DNA of 64,000 bases from Asterias amurensis. Taxonomy: Eukaryota; Echinodermata; Asteroidea; Forcipulatida; Asteriidae. Positions 26,284 through 37,095 of this stretch are shown here, in pieces. Location: positions 25,749,927 through 25,813,926 of the forward strand of contig NC_092649.1 in the NCBI RefSeq assembly GCF_032118995.1. Direction: 5' to 3'. Under the pieces are notes generated by a model that was not told the DNA's origin, did not search any database, and worked only from the letters and a program-made list of their open reading frames with translations. Position numbers and translations under genes: made by a program. Within the stretch, counting starts at the first letter, position 1, and every line of letters starts with the position of its first letter.

Positions 26284-26520
26284 ATGGAGGATCAGGTTAG
26301 CTCAGTGTGGTTCACAATCCACGCCTTTCACCTCTGTGGACCCCATTTCCAATCCTAACCTCAGACAAGAGATTAACCCTTGCATGGATTGGGGTTTCAG
26401 TCCCCGCATGTTTGCGTGGGTTTTCCTCTCCCACAAAGCTTAACATTTCTTGTTTCCCAGATCAGTAAATTGTGCTGAGCCTGGATGTGTAATAAAAAAA
26501 ATTGTAATAATGAATTTGAA
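26284..26520 (+). mobile_element. tRNA-headed SINE with GTGGGTTTTCCTC body
   Basis: Head with A box TTAGCTCAGTGTGGTT and a weakened B box (TTTCCAATCC). Then cagtccccgcatg, a gcgtgggttttcctctccc block common in invertebrate SINEs, and an A-rich 3' end (aataaaaaaaattgtaataatg). Diverged but ordered as a complete element. Confidence 0.65.
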
Positions 26521-29500
26521 AGCAAGGGATCCAAGATCATTCAAGAATCCCACTCTTTAACGTCTACATAATCTGATTTACATCTTTTATACCCGCCTCG
26601 GCTCGGATTAAAGCTGTTTGCTAATAAATGCAGCATTGCACCCGCCACATGAAAATAGAGCAAGCGATTAGTGACAAATTGACAGCCGTCCTGGTTAGGT
26701 GAGAAGAAATGGACTGTGCAAGACGCGCTCCCCAAGGCGTTGTGGATAAGACAAATAATGGGTATCGCTGAATGCACACACACTGAATGAACGGAGGGGA
26801 GACAGGGGCAGAAAGAAAAATATAATAATAAACCCCGACTTATATTATAGCAGCATACGCTCCCGGTCGAAATTTGTTACCCCAAGTATGTTAGACGCTA
26901 CATGTACATGACTCATCATTATGGTGTAAGCTGAACTGTCCCGTGTGCAGACCTACACTAATTGTACAGAGTTACACAGTGGGCTTTTGAGACTTGAAAT
27001 GTGACACCTGGGTTTTTTCCTCTTTTTTCCTCACTCTCTCTCTCGCTTCTAATCTCCCATAGGCCTATAATATTATTTATCAGGAGAAAAATGCTGTAGA
27101 ATGAGTCTACCATTAAGAATTGAAAGCTAAACATGTTTAGAATGTGAATCATTGGTGGAATGTCGTTGTCAGGCTCAATTTACAAAAGAAAGTTATATTA
27201 GATTTTAGAAGGACGATCATCCTCTAAAACACGGAAGCAAATAGGCCGAGAGAAACACACATTGTAAGAGGTGTACGTATGAGATCAGACAATGGATGTA
27301 CGAGAGCAACTTTCTCATGTAAAAGATTTAGGTTTTTGAAACTGTAGGCCTATGCAATAAAATGTCCACAATGGTGTAAGACTAGTATTTTTAACCACTT
27401 AATTCCAGAAGGTTATGAGACACACATAATGTTCAAGACACATTTTATCAAACCAGTTTCCAAACCAGTTACAAGATATGGGTTGTTTCATGAACGATTG
27501 TTCTCTTTGGGCACCGGGGTACAGTACTTTATATTCATCCAAAGTAGTGCCAAGTTCCAGGATGCCTGGCTGATTATTGACGTAGCTTATTATATGGTCA
27601 AGGAGATGGCTGAGTCACGGTTACAACAAATTCTGTAAAATATTCTAAATTAAGAGAAAAGTACATCCCAGTGCAAACTTTGCTAAAATGATCAACCATA
27701 CGACGTAATCACATGATCACAAAAATCTTGCATACAAGGTTGTCTGGTGGAAACAACTTAATTGAACTTAACTTGAATCTTAAACTTTTCAACCACCAAC
27801 AGCATGCACAGCAATTTTCAATTGTTGATGTAAGCACATCTTTAATATTTTAAGGGACAAAATGTGAACACTTAAAGGAAAGCGGTGCAACCGAACAGTG
27901 TGGAGCTAATTGTAGCGCTTCCTGCATGAAAGATCAAGGCCTTGCGGTTCCTAAATTATAAATAGTTTAAATTATGTTTCCCCCCTTAAAGTTCAAGAAT
28001 TATCATCTGTGAGCCAGTGACATTTGATGGCTAAACTGAAGGAGGAAAGGAGTGAAGGGAAAGCAATGGTTTTGCTATCTTGCTTTTAACTCAGTTGGAA
28101 ATATTAATACGCAATTCAATATATCTGTCTGCCCTTGGGTAAACATGAAGGCGGTTCAAAGAGTCCCATGTTCAGAACAAACCATCTCTCTCATTGACCA
28201 CATTTTCATCAGCATTTGCCTGGGCATAATTTCATTTGAGTACAAAACTTGCTTAGCACATAAAAGTATTGCTTTAACAGAAAACAGGTTACCAGCCAAA
28301 ATTACATTTGATTGAATTGCTGTGACTGGTGGCCCCATTATTTGTTTGCTTAATGGCAATGAAATTTGTCAAGCGATATCTTAAACGGCTTTATGAATTT
28401 TGGCTCTAGTACGAGTATTCTACCTCCACAAGCTCAACCATGTCAAGTTTTCTGAAACAGACTGTGATTGTATCTTGATGCATATTGGTTGCATTCCAAC
28501 CAGACACTATTATAATAGGATCCTTGACTACATTAATCAGATTATGGGTTTCTGGAAGACAATTAATTAATGTATGCAGAGTCATTCAATCTTTGACTAA
28601 ACTTTGTCCCAACTCACTGCATCATGTACTTATTAGACTTTTCCATGACTTGACATTACCTTGTTCTGGTGTGAAATTTTCACCAGAATTGCTATCCAAT
28701 ACAAATATTTTTGTTAAGTCAAAAGACAGTAAAACTTCAAGATCTTTCTTAAATGTATGCTAGCGGTAGGCGTATAAAATTTTGTTTTGCATTTTAATAC
28801 CAGACGGTTGCATGCAACTTTGATTGAATGCTTTGCCAAGGTGTGAAGTTTTATCAAATGAAAATAACAACAAATTTAATTTCATTTCATTTTGTACATC
28901 TTGTCACTGGACTTTATCACTGCATCAATCATACGATGTTCAATGCTGAATGTTTCATGCACAATGATCAATTTTTGTTTTACCTCTCCCCACAGCAACT
29001 TACATACTTATCATACTACTAGCCTTCGCCAGTTAAAATAACCTAGGTGTCACACCCCCTGTTCCATTCCTTGCCCTCATGGCATGCATGATTTCACATC
29101 CCAATAAATATGTCAGAACAATTTTTACAACTCGATCCCTTACACACCCGTATCTCCCACCCTTCGTTGGTTGCCAAGAATTTTCTTTAATTAAATTCAT
29201 TCTTAATTTAAGAATATTTGGTGATCAAGATTATTATTTTTTATATTGCTCTGGAAACCAATTCAGTCTTGCTAGTGTCTCTGCTGACTGTCGATGGATG
29301 AGCATCCTTGGGGATCTGAGTAAATCTCCCTGGGGTCTCGCTGTCGTGTGAATTTACTCAAAGATGTTATTTAATACAAGATAGTTCTGGACATTCACAT
29401 TATTATTGACCTCTATCCTGCCTGCTGGGGGTCAATGTCCACGTATTCCCTGCAAGCATCCTTGGTTCCCTGCACACAAGCATCACTGGTTCCCTACATG

Positions 29501-29540
29501 AATCCATGGCAGTATACATCTGATATGTCTACTGGGAAAA
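26521..29540. other. No gene recognised
   Basis: 26,560-26,790 has more CpG than its surroundings and no repeats; it may be regulatory. No exon with convincing borders was found. Confidence 0.45.
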
Positions 29541-29652
29541 GTTTCCGTATGGCGCCACCACTTTTTCATTCGAAATAAAATAATATAGTATCTAATTTAC
29601 CTGATTGATATATCCCTTTTTGTAAAAATGAGTGAAAAAGTGGTGATGACAA
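29541..29652. mobile_element. MITE with CACCACTTTTTCA inverted ends
   Basis: CACCACTTTTTCA at 29,556-29,568 and its reverse complement at 29,633-29,645. The left side continues outward as gtttccgtatggcgc, while the right side stops matching just after gtggtg. I take it as a short MITE with a damaged right terminus. Confidence 0.6.
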
Positions 29653-30186
29653 TTAAAATAATAAGATGATGGTGCATGGTGGACAGACAAGTTTTTCCTC
29701 ACGCTTTAAGTTCACTTTGTATTAAAATAAAGGCCTATTGGTCATCTAGATGACCGATGTCAAAATTTCGAAAAAAGGAATCTAGCGCCCCAGTCACTGG
29801 GTCTAACATGTCTAACTTTGTAGTAGGGCCTAAACATTTAACATCTGCACTCAATCAAGATCTTCTTTTGCTGAGAATAACATTACAACCTCAAGACAAA
29901 GCTCAATAATCTATTTTGTAATTGACTTCTATTAAATTGTTGTTTATTCGGTGATAATAGATTAGCCCTACCCTTCTCTTCTGCGGCAAAGATCGATTAT
30001 TTTAATTATTGTTAAACTTAAATTGAACAAACAGAATAAACCAGGAGTAGGACTCTGACTGAGTGTAAATGTATCATTCAAGTAAAAAAAAATATAACAT
30101 AACTAAATTAAATAACACACACTTCTTAAACAATTAGTAATTACACTAGCTTTGAATTTGATGGGTTAACTTTGCAATCTACTTAC
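29653..30186. other. Proximal intron of the minus-strand gene
   Basis: Begins on the minus strand with the strong donor GTAAGT at 30,186-30,181. No further exon seen. Confidence 0.5.
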
Positions 30187-30455
30187 GTTGGCTTCTGTCC
30201 ACCACCGGCCTCAGTAATTCCTGGTTTTCTACGAATTGCTGGTGAGGGTTTCTCCTTTAATTTTAACTCTGCATCTCCAGTCGCCTTGGAATGCTGACTA
30301 TTGTCTCCATCAATTCCTTTCGATAAACCATCCATTGTATCCCCTCCCCGCTCCTCATCAACACAAACATTCGAAGGCTGTTTTTGAGACTCCGGCGATG
30401 ATGAATCAGCTGACTGTGACAACAGCTGATCGTCCGCCGTGGATGCCGCCTGCAT
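30187..30455 (-). CDS. First coding exon of an unidentified minus-strand gene
   Basis: The ATG at 30,455 (minus) opens 89 codons that end at a textbook splice donor (AAC then GTAAGT), leaving two bases of a split codon. The peptide is hydrophilic and low in hydrophobic residues: MQAASTADDQLLSQSADSSS at the start, then a Glu/Asp/Gly-rich stretch, then a basic Pro-containing part (KEKPSPAIRRKPG). There is no signal peptide or membrane segment. It looks like a disordered N-terminus of an intracellular protein. I do not recognise the family. The next exon is not in the window as far as I can see, so intron 1 would exceed 30 kb. The neighbouring upstream DNA has promoter-like features. Another frame is also open here, but only this one combines a start codon with a perfect donor. 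Confidence 0.6.
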
Positions 30456-30800
30456 GACGGTATCAATCGAACGTCAACACACGGTGAATTTACAGGACCA
30501 ACTTGAGTCAGCGACTCGGCGATATTTCTGTTCTTAAAAAAAAGAAATTCCCGCAGACGTTTTCAGCGACAGATAAATATACTCTATTTAAATGTCCATA
30601 CTTTATTTGATAACAAGGCGGAGGTTTGCAGGAATGTTTAAGTCCCAATTAACTCCAGGATTCACAACAGCTTATCGCTTGATGTTGAAAATAGTCCGTT
30701 TTTTTCTCCATGCTTAGAAATTCGCTGGTGTCACCGCCATTATCGAAATAGTTTCTCTTGAAGTTGGACACCAGCGAAATTTAACCGCAGCATGCTTATA
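30456..30800 (-). promoter_or_regulatory. Putative 5' UTR/promoter with hairpin
   Basis: Lies directly upstream of the exon at 30,187-30,455. It has CpG-containing sequence, a YY1-like CACCGCCATTAT at about 30,731-30,742, and an inverted repeat: AAATTCGCTGGTGTC (30,718-30,732) against GACACCAGCGAAATTT (30,767-30,782), one bulged base. No TATA box recognised. The transcription start is unknown. Confidence 0.4.
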
Positions 30801-32000
30801 CATCAAAAGGGGGCGCTATTCAAATTAATAAAACTGCGGGGTCCAGAAAAAATTAATGATAATAATGTAATGTTAAAAATATAAAAATGTTTATCAAAAT
30901 AAATATATAACTGCATGCTACACGGATAAGGAGACTCAATCAAATTTCTTAAACAGTGAAAAGTATATATTATAAACAACATTCCTATTGTCATCATTGT
31001 CTTTGTTGACTGGCTTAGTCTTTTGCTCATTGTTTTTTAATTTGTGTACAATGAACCATAATAAACCAAGTTGATTGAATCTTACAGATTGAATTGAGTT
31101 TTGAAAAATTGTTAACTAAATACATGGAAGCAATAAAGTTGCAGTAGGGCCTACAGTTATCTCTTTAACAATAATTGTGTTGACTTTTTATTTGATGTTG
31201 ACTTTTTGTTTGACAATAAACAATAAAAAAATAATATAAAATGTGTCTGTTACTTCACCTTATTTGGAGGCTTTTAGACTTTGTTTGTGAACCACACAAT
31301 CAGAACCTGAAAAGTAAAGATAAAACACTCTTCAGAAATGTTGTTGTAACAAGAAACAAATTTGGTCTCACTATGTAATATCAACAGAACTGACTTCAGT
31401 TTTCAATTTTGGAAAAGAGTTTGTATAATTTGTTTTGATAAAATTATTTCAGTTTCTCAGGTTTTTTTTTTTTGCGCTAATACAGTTTTGTGATATAGGT
31501 TTATACGTTTTCTAGGAAACAAAATAATAAAATTGTGATTAGCCCTGATTTTTTACATTTTTTTAACGGCCTCCTCCATTTCCCCATACAGCCGCCCATC
31601 CTCACCATTGCTGTGTTCAATGTGTTCTTGAAAAAGAAATTATAATTCTCGGTCAGTTCTGTAAATATAATTATAAGACTTTAATTTGTCTTTTGTAACT
31701 TGATAATCTTCTGATAATATTGATAGGTAGGATTGTTCCATGTCATTGCACACAGAAGTAATACTGCTATTAAGAACTTTAAAATCCACTAAATAAAAAT
31801 AATTGCATGCCTCAAAGCTATTATAGAAACTGTGTGTAATTTTCTTCTGTAATTAATGTGTCATTTAAGTTCTAGTTCCAAACCTTGTATTAGTAGGTAA
31901 CTCTAAGCCTAGTTTGACTGTTTTTCATTATTCTGAACCAGTATACTAAATAATTCCATTATACAAACATTAAAATTATAATCCCATTATTAGGCCTAAG
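30801..32000. other. No gene recognised
   Basis: AT-rich intergenic DNA. Confidence 0.5.
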
Positions 32001-32390
32001 TTAAAGGAACACGTTGCCTTGGATCGGTCGAGTTGGTCTTTGAAAAGCGTTTGTAACCGTTTTTTATAAAATACATATAGGTAGAAAGATGTTGTAAAAG
32101 TAGAATACAATGATCCACACAAACATGCCTCGAAATTGCGTGGTTTTCCTTTTACCTCGTCGACTAACACGTCGGCCATTTATGGGGGTCAAAATTTTGA
32201 CCCCCATAAATGGCCGACCATGTTAGTTCGCACAGTAGAAGGAAAACCATGCAATTTCGAGGCAAACTTGTGTGGATCATTGTATTCTACTTTTAAAACA
32301 TCTTTCCAACCATATGCATTTTATAAAAAACGGTTACAAACGCTTTTGTTTTGACCAACTCGTCCGATCCAAGGCAACGTGTTCCTTTAA
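32001..32390. mobile_element. Palindromic TTAA MITE, copy 3
   Basis: TTAA-AGGAACACGTTGCC at the left and GGCAACGTGTTCCT-TTAA at the right. The arms meet in GGGGGTCAAAATTTTGACCCCC near 32,186-32,207. It is the same length and plan as copy 1 (13,802-14,190). Confidence 0.85.
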
Positions 32391-32514
32391 TGTCATCACT
32401 TTCATACTATTTCTAAGAACAAAATTTGTTTGTGTTTAAAGCATTCATGGGGAAATAATTTTATTTTAGGCCTATACATTACTTTGGGTTTAGTCAAATT
32501 CTGATTAAAATGTA

Positions 32515-33130
32515 CCTCTATACTACTTCAAGGAAGATGCGGAATGGAGTTTTGCAGAATTTGTTTTTATTAGGCCTACTTCAAATTCAAATAAACTAAA
32601 AGAAAAGTATTAGACTAGTCATTTATTGGGAAAAAAATATTTATTTTATTTATTTATTTCTTTATTTGAATTAAGACAAACTGTTTAACTCTCCTACTTC
32701 AAGGAAAAAGGCGTGGCACTTTGGACAAAAAGAACCACTATACACCTACTTCAAATTCATATAATCTGGAATGTGGGGTAAGACTTGTCATCTTCTGCAA
32801 TATTCGTTTTTAATTAGAAGATTTTAAGTCTTTAATCTATACCATCTTATGTTAGGCCTCCATCTTATTTTTAATTTTATTTTCTGTATTGCCATTATAT
32901 AAACATTAAAATTTAAATTTATGCCTACTTCAAGAAAAAATGCAAGGCATTTTGAAAAAATATAGTAATTAGCCTACTTATAAATCAGTTAAATTAAATG
33001 TACTATGATGTTAAGCTTATCATCTTTTGGAAAAATAATCTTATTTTTAGGCCTTAACTATTTATTTATTTATTTATTTAATTTTTTGTAAACAGTAAAA
33101 TTGAGACCCATTTCAAGGAAACAGGATATA
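32515..33130. repeat. Degenerate tandem repeat, ~170-230 bp period
   Basis: The phrase cctacttcaaggaaa or ctacttcaag recurs near 32,523, 32,693, 32,926 and 33,107. Between occurrences lie shared blocks (cttcaaattca, aattagcctac, acttgtcatctt, TTTA microsatellites). Units are strongly diverged. Confidence 0.55.
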
Positions 33131-33589
33131 TTTTTTTGTTTATAGAGGTAGGCCTACAATCTCAGCAAAATACTATCTAGGCTAAATTAAGTTACATGGA
33201 TGTACATGCATGTATCAACTGAGTCTTGAATCAAACAATGGTAATGGTGGTATTTTTAAAAAGATAGTCTAATTACCTTTGAGTGTAACGGTGATTCTTC
33301 ATCAAATCCTCAGCAACTTGGTGGTAGAACTGCCGTTTTCATATAATTTTGTTTTTATTTCAATTTTTTGTTTGCATTTTATTTACAAATTCAACAACGT
33401 CAATTTAATTTTGATTTGAAATTCTCTTCAATTAAAATAATCAACAAACTTTATGGACACCATACTCCTTTGCCCTCACCACCACAAACAAAATGTTGTG
33501 TCTATAGAGGGCGCTATTCGATCTTAGTGGATAATCAATAATGCATGCAAACCGCATAGTATTTTTTTCTAGAAGTAATTATAGGGGGA

Positions 33590-33935
33590 GGGGGATTGCT
33601 TTATGCAGTTGCAGCCTTTTTCATAAAATACAAAGTATTCACCAAGTTTATTGAGGTATGATTACTATCAAGTAATTAACCACAGAGTAAAGTGATTGAT
33701 TACACAGAAAAGATGTTTGTTCCATCTGTTGTCATTTAAAAATATCAAAGTGGAAAAACTGCTTTATGCAGTTGCAGCCTCTTTTTCTTAAAAATACAAA
33801 ATGTTCACCATGTATTACATTATGATAATTATCAAGTAATAAACCACCGAGTAAATTGATTGATTCTAAACAATACACAGACAAGATGTTTACATGTTCC
33901 ACCTTTTGTCATTTAAAAATGATAAATATATCCTT
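33590..33935 (+). repeat. Two-copy tandem duplication, ~170 bp
   Basis: Copy 1 (about 33,592-33,757) and copy 2 (about 33,758-33,930) both run gctttatgcagttgcagcct, then accaNgt..tta, atcaagtaat, accaccgagtaaa, gatgttt, and end gtcatttaaaaat. Confidence 0.75.
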
Positions 33936-34609
33936 CATAGACTTCATTTCAAATCATTTATTGACAAAACCAACAGTAAAACATAGTTTTTGAACAAATA
34001 TCTGAGACTGTTTATGTCCTCTTGAAGGATCAGTTGTTAAAAATTTCCGTGGGAACAGAGAGAAGATTTCTTTCACATTCTTGAGCTGAGGCTGTGTTGA
34101 GATGGTATTTCCATAACGGCCTTGCTGGCATTTTCAATTAACTTGATAGTTCAGAACATAGGCAGTCCTCACTGTTTCTTGAGTCATACAAGAGCTTGCA
34201 AATCTTGTTTCACTGAGTTCTCTTAAATGGTTCTCCGAGTTCTCTGAACATGAACATTTTGTTTAGTGTTTGATGGTCCAAATGTATTTTTGCTGTGTTA
34301 TTATTGTTGTGTATGTGTTTTTTGTACTGTATTCAATTTCTTTAACCTTAATAATAAATAAAAAAATTATTGTTAATCTCAAGTTACCTCTTCATTTTCA
34401 TTCATTGTACTTTCACTCTGGGGTGATCTGGCTGTGAAAGTACAATACTCATTGCTACGCAGCATCCATCTTTTTTATACCAAAGTTGTTAAGGACTTAA
34501 GAAGTTAAGGACCAGTTTCACAAAGTGCTAAAAGGAAATGAAGATGCTTCAGCTCAAAGTTGCAAAATGACCCAACAAGTTAAAGAAAACATTCTGAGAC
34601 AGATAACCT

Positions 34610-36320
34610 GGCCAGAAGAGAAGAAAGTGCGGGTACGTGTGTAGGGGGGGGGGGCACCCATTAGATGTGAGAAAGTAAGAGGGATGACCCATTACTTTCA
34701 ACACAGCGTTGAATTACTTGTATGGAAAGTACATCACACACTATTTCCATCACTTCATCCATCCTTCAAGATTTGTTACTTGACTATTTAATAGGTCTAT
34801 GTTGTTTATTTAATATAATAAATGTTGTATTTAATAATGTTTACATGTTTTGTTTTGTTTGACTGAGTGTCCATTGTTTGTGAATGTTGCATTATGTTTG
34901 TTTTGTATAAGTCACTGTTCGCTCTCCTTAAAGTTTATTGTTTCTTGCTCTTGGCATAAGTCAGTGTAAATGTTTATCCTGGCTTCTTGGTTCATTTATT
35001 GTCAATCCACAGAACATTTTCCATTGTAAATTTGTTATCATGTGCTGTCAAGTTTTTCATGAGGCAGTTGAGTACATGTGTTGACTGATTCTTCTTTTTT
35101 CCATAGACATTTCCATAGACACATTTTTTCCATAGACAATTTTCATTTGCTGGCCCATATCTTGATAAACTTGATGATGGTTTCCCCTCCTATCCTGGGG
35201 GACTTGTCAAAACTGCATTGAGTTTGTTAAGTTCTGACTTTTCACTGTAACAATGTCAGTTGCTGGCACAAATTCTTCATCCCCTGGAAAGCATTTTGCC
35301 TTAAAAGGGTTTTAAAGATTGTCTCTTTCTTTCCCACTACCAAAATAAGTAAACGTTTTAAATACATGAATACATATTCACATTTTTATACAATGATAAA
35401 GTACTATTATTAAATTGTTAGAAAAGCAAAAAGTAAATCGGATCACTAATACTCAATTAATTATGAATGCACAGTATCATATTGTTTGTAGAGTTCAAAA
35501 TCATCAGATATTGTTTGTGGGCATAGAAAACTCAATTATAATAGTGTTTCAAACAATCCTGTGTATAATTGTAGACTCACATGTTCCAAAGAATTGGCAC
35601 ATTCCCTGTCATTATTGTTAGTGTGCAGTGCATCCAATAAATCTCGCAGGTGGCTCTTTTGTTTTCCAATTCCTGAGAAAATATCCTGAAGTCTTTAATT
35701 GCCTTGGCATGGCTAAAGTAGAAGACGGTGTCAAATGAAGAAGCAGTCCTCGAAATATTAATGTTTGAATCGAAGAAGTCTCAGACCTTAAGAAATAGTG
35801 TTTAAATGGTCTGTTTATTTGTAGGTATGTATGACTGCACTGTTTTTGTTCAAGATGTTGATGTTTGATGATTGTTACGAGATGTTTTTTATTTTTAACC
35901 TACATTTTTATACCATTACTAAGTTTCTAAAATAAGTAAGTACCCTATTATCACTTTCATTCAGCAATTCATCAATCATTCTAAACACTCACTCACATCA
36001 TTTTGAAAATCACTTGTAATAGACCAGGGGAGGATGGTCTTTGGCAACTACCAAAAGTGTATCCTTTAAAGGGATGGCATAAGGGTAAACAAAGTGGGAT
36101 TTCTTTGGTGGATGAGAAGTTTTTAAAATTGCACTAAAAATTCCTCAAAAGAAACCAATGAAAAGAAAGAACAAGGAAACTAGCACAAAGTAAATTTTTC
36201 AGTAATACTATCACCATGGTTACAAATGGACAATCAAGATTAAACCAACATTACAACAGTTGGAGAAGTTGGAGTTTCAGCCAACAGCACAAATTAAAAA
36301 GTTCTCATTTGAGCCACAGA
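34610..36320 (+). repeat. Duplicon A, left of the 37-40 kb satellite
   Basis: Aligns along its length with 40,130-41,977. Shared marks in order: a G run then gagaaagtaag..gggatgacc; gtttgactgagtgtccat; ccttaaagtttattgtttcttgc; tttattNtcaatccacag; repeated catagacatttccatagac; gttattgttagtgtgcagg; ttccaattcctgagaaaata; gccttggcatggct; gaatcgaagaagtctcag; gattgttacgagat; and a final aagttctcaNNtgagcc. No protein frame is conserved between the copies, so it is non-coding DNA or a non-coding transcript unit. Confidence 0.85.
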
Positions 36321-36369
36321 AGACAGAAAGGCTGAGACTGGTTATAAAAATAGCTCCATGAGTTTCAAC

Positions 36370-36700
36370 CACTATGTACCATGGCATGGTTGGCTTGTGT
36401 GCGCAAAGTGCGCCCACCTCTCACCAGGTTCCTGGTGTCCCAGGTTCAATTCCCGGCCAGGGCCATGTGAGTTGAGTTGTGCGTTGGTTCTTCGTTGTGC
36501 CATGAGGGTTTTCAAGACCATCCAGTTTTCCTCCCTCGGGAAAAATCGAACACTTTCGATCTTGGCTGTGCTCCGTGGTCATAATGGGTTGATGTGGCTG
36601 GCAGCCAAAGACGCCCTTACGTGCCTGCTTCTCAAACACATTGTAGCTGCATCCTTCACAATTCAGTTATATAAAAGTTATATTAAAAGCCACCTTAACT
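36370..36700 (+). mobile_element. tRNA-headed SINE with GGTTTTCCTCCCTCGGG body
   Basis: Head ATGGTTGGCTTGTGTGCGC..., perfect B box GGTTCAATTCC near 36,443, and closing GGCCAGGGCCATG. It continues through gagggttttcaagacc, ttttcctccctcggg and ctgtgctccgtggtcat, blocks that recur in other invertebrate SINEs. The 120-codon frame over it is incidental. Confidence 0.7.
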
Positions 36701-37095
36701 TTTACGGTAAGCACAGGTAAAGTACAATACACTAAGTAAATTTTAAGACACTTGCCAACATTGAGGACTTAGAATTCCTTAAGAGGAAGGAAAGGTAACA
36801 CAACAAGTGATGTTGACTTTACTCAGCCAATCCCCACACTTAAACATTAATTGAAACCAAATCAAATGTACGCATAAAAAACAATGGGGATAAGAAATCC
36901 CAGAGCCTAAGAAAGTGACAGATTAGACAAAAAGGCTTAAACCAATTAAAATGCCACCACAACTTCTATGATTTTAAAACCAGATGTACAGTAGGCCTAT
37001 ACCATGCGTATACTTAACAGAAAAATTGATGATAAAAAAATTATGGCCTTATTGTTAAGATATACAAGAGGCATTCAAGCCTTACATTACGTACT
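36701..37095. other. Repeat-flank DNA
   Basis: Contains an isolated unit of the GAGGATTAAGAATTCCTC family near 36,762-36,785, linking this side of the satellite to the array at 42.2-44.3 kb. Confidence 0.5.

Noticed and set aside
36358-36720. 120-codon plus-strand frame and its minus partner
   Set aside because: Lies over a tRNA-headed SINE with a perfect B box.
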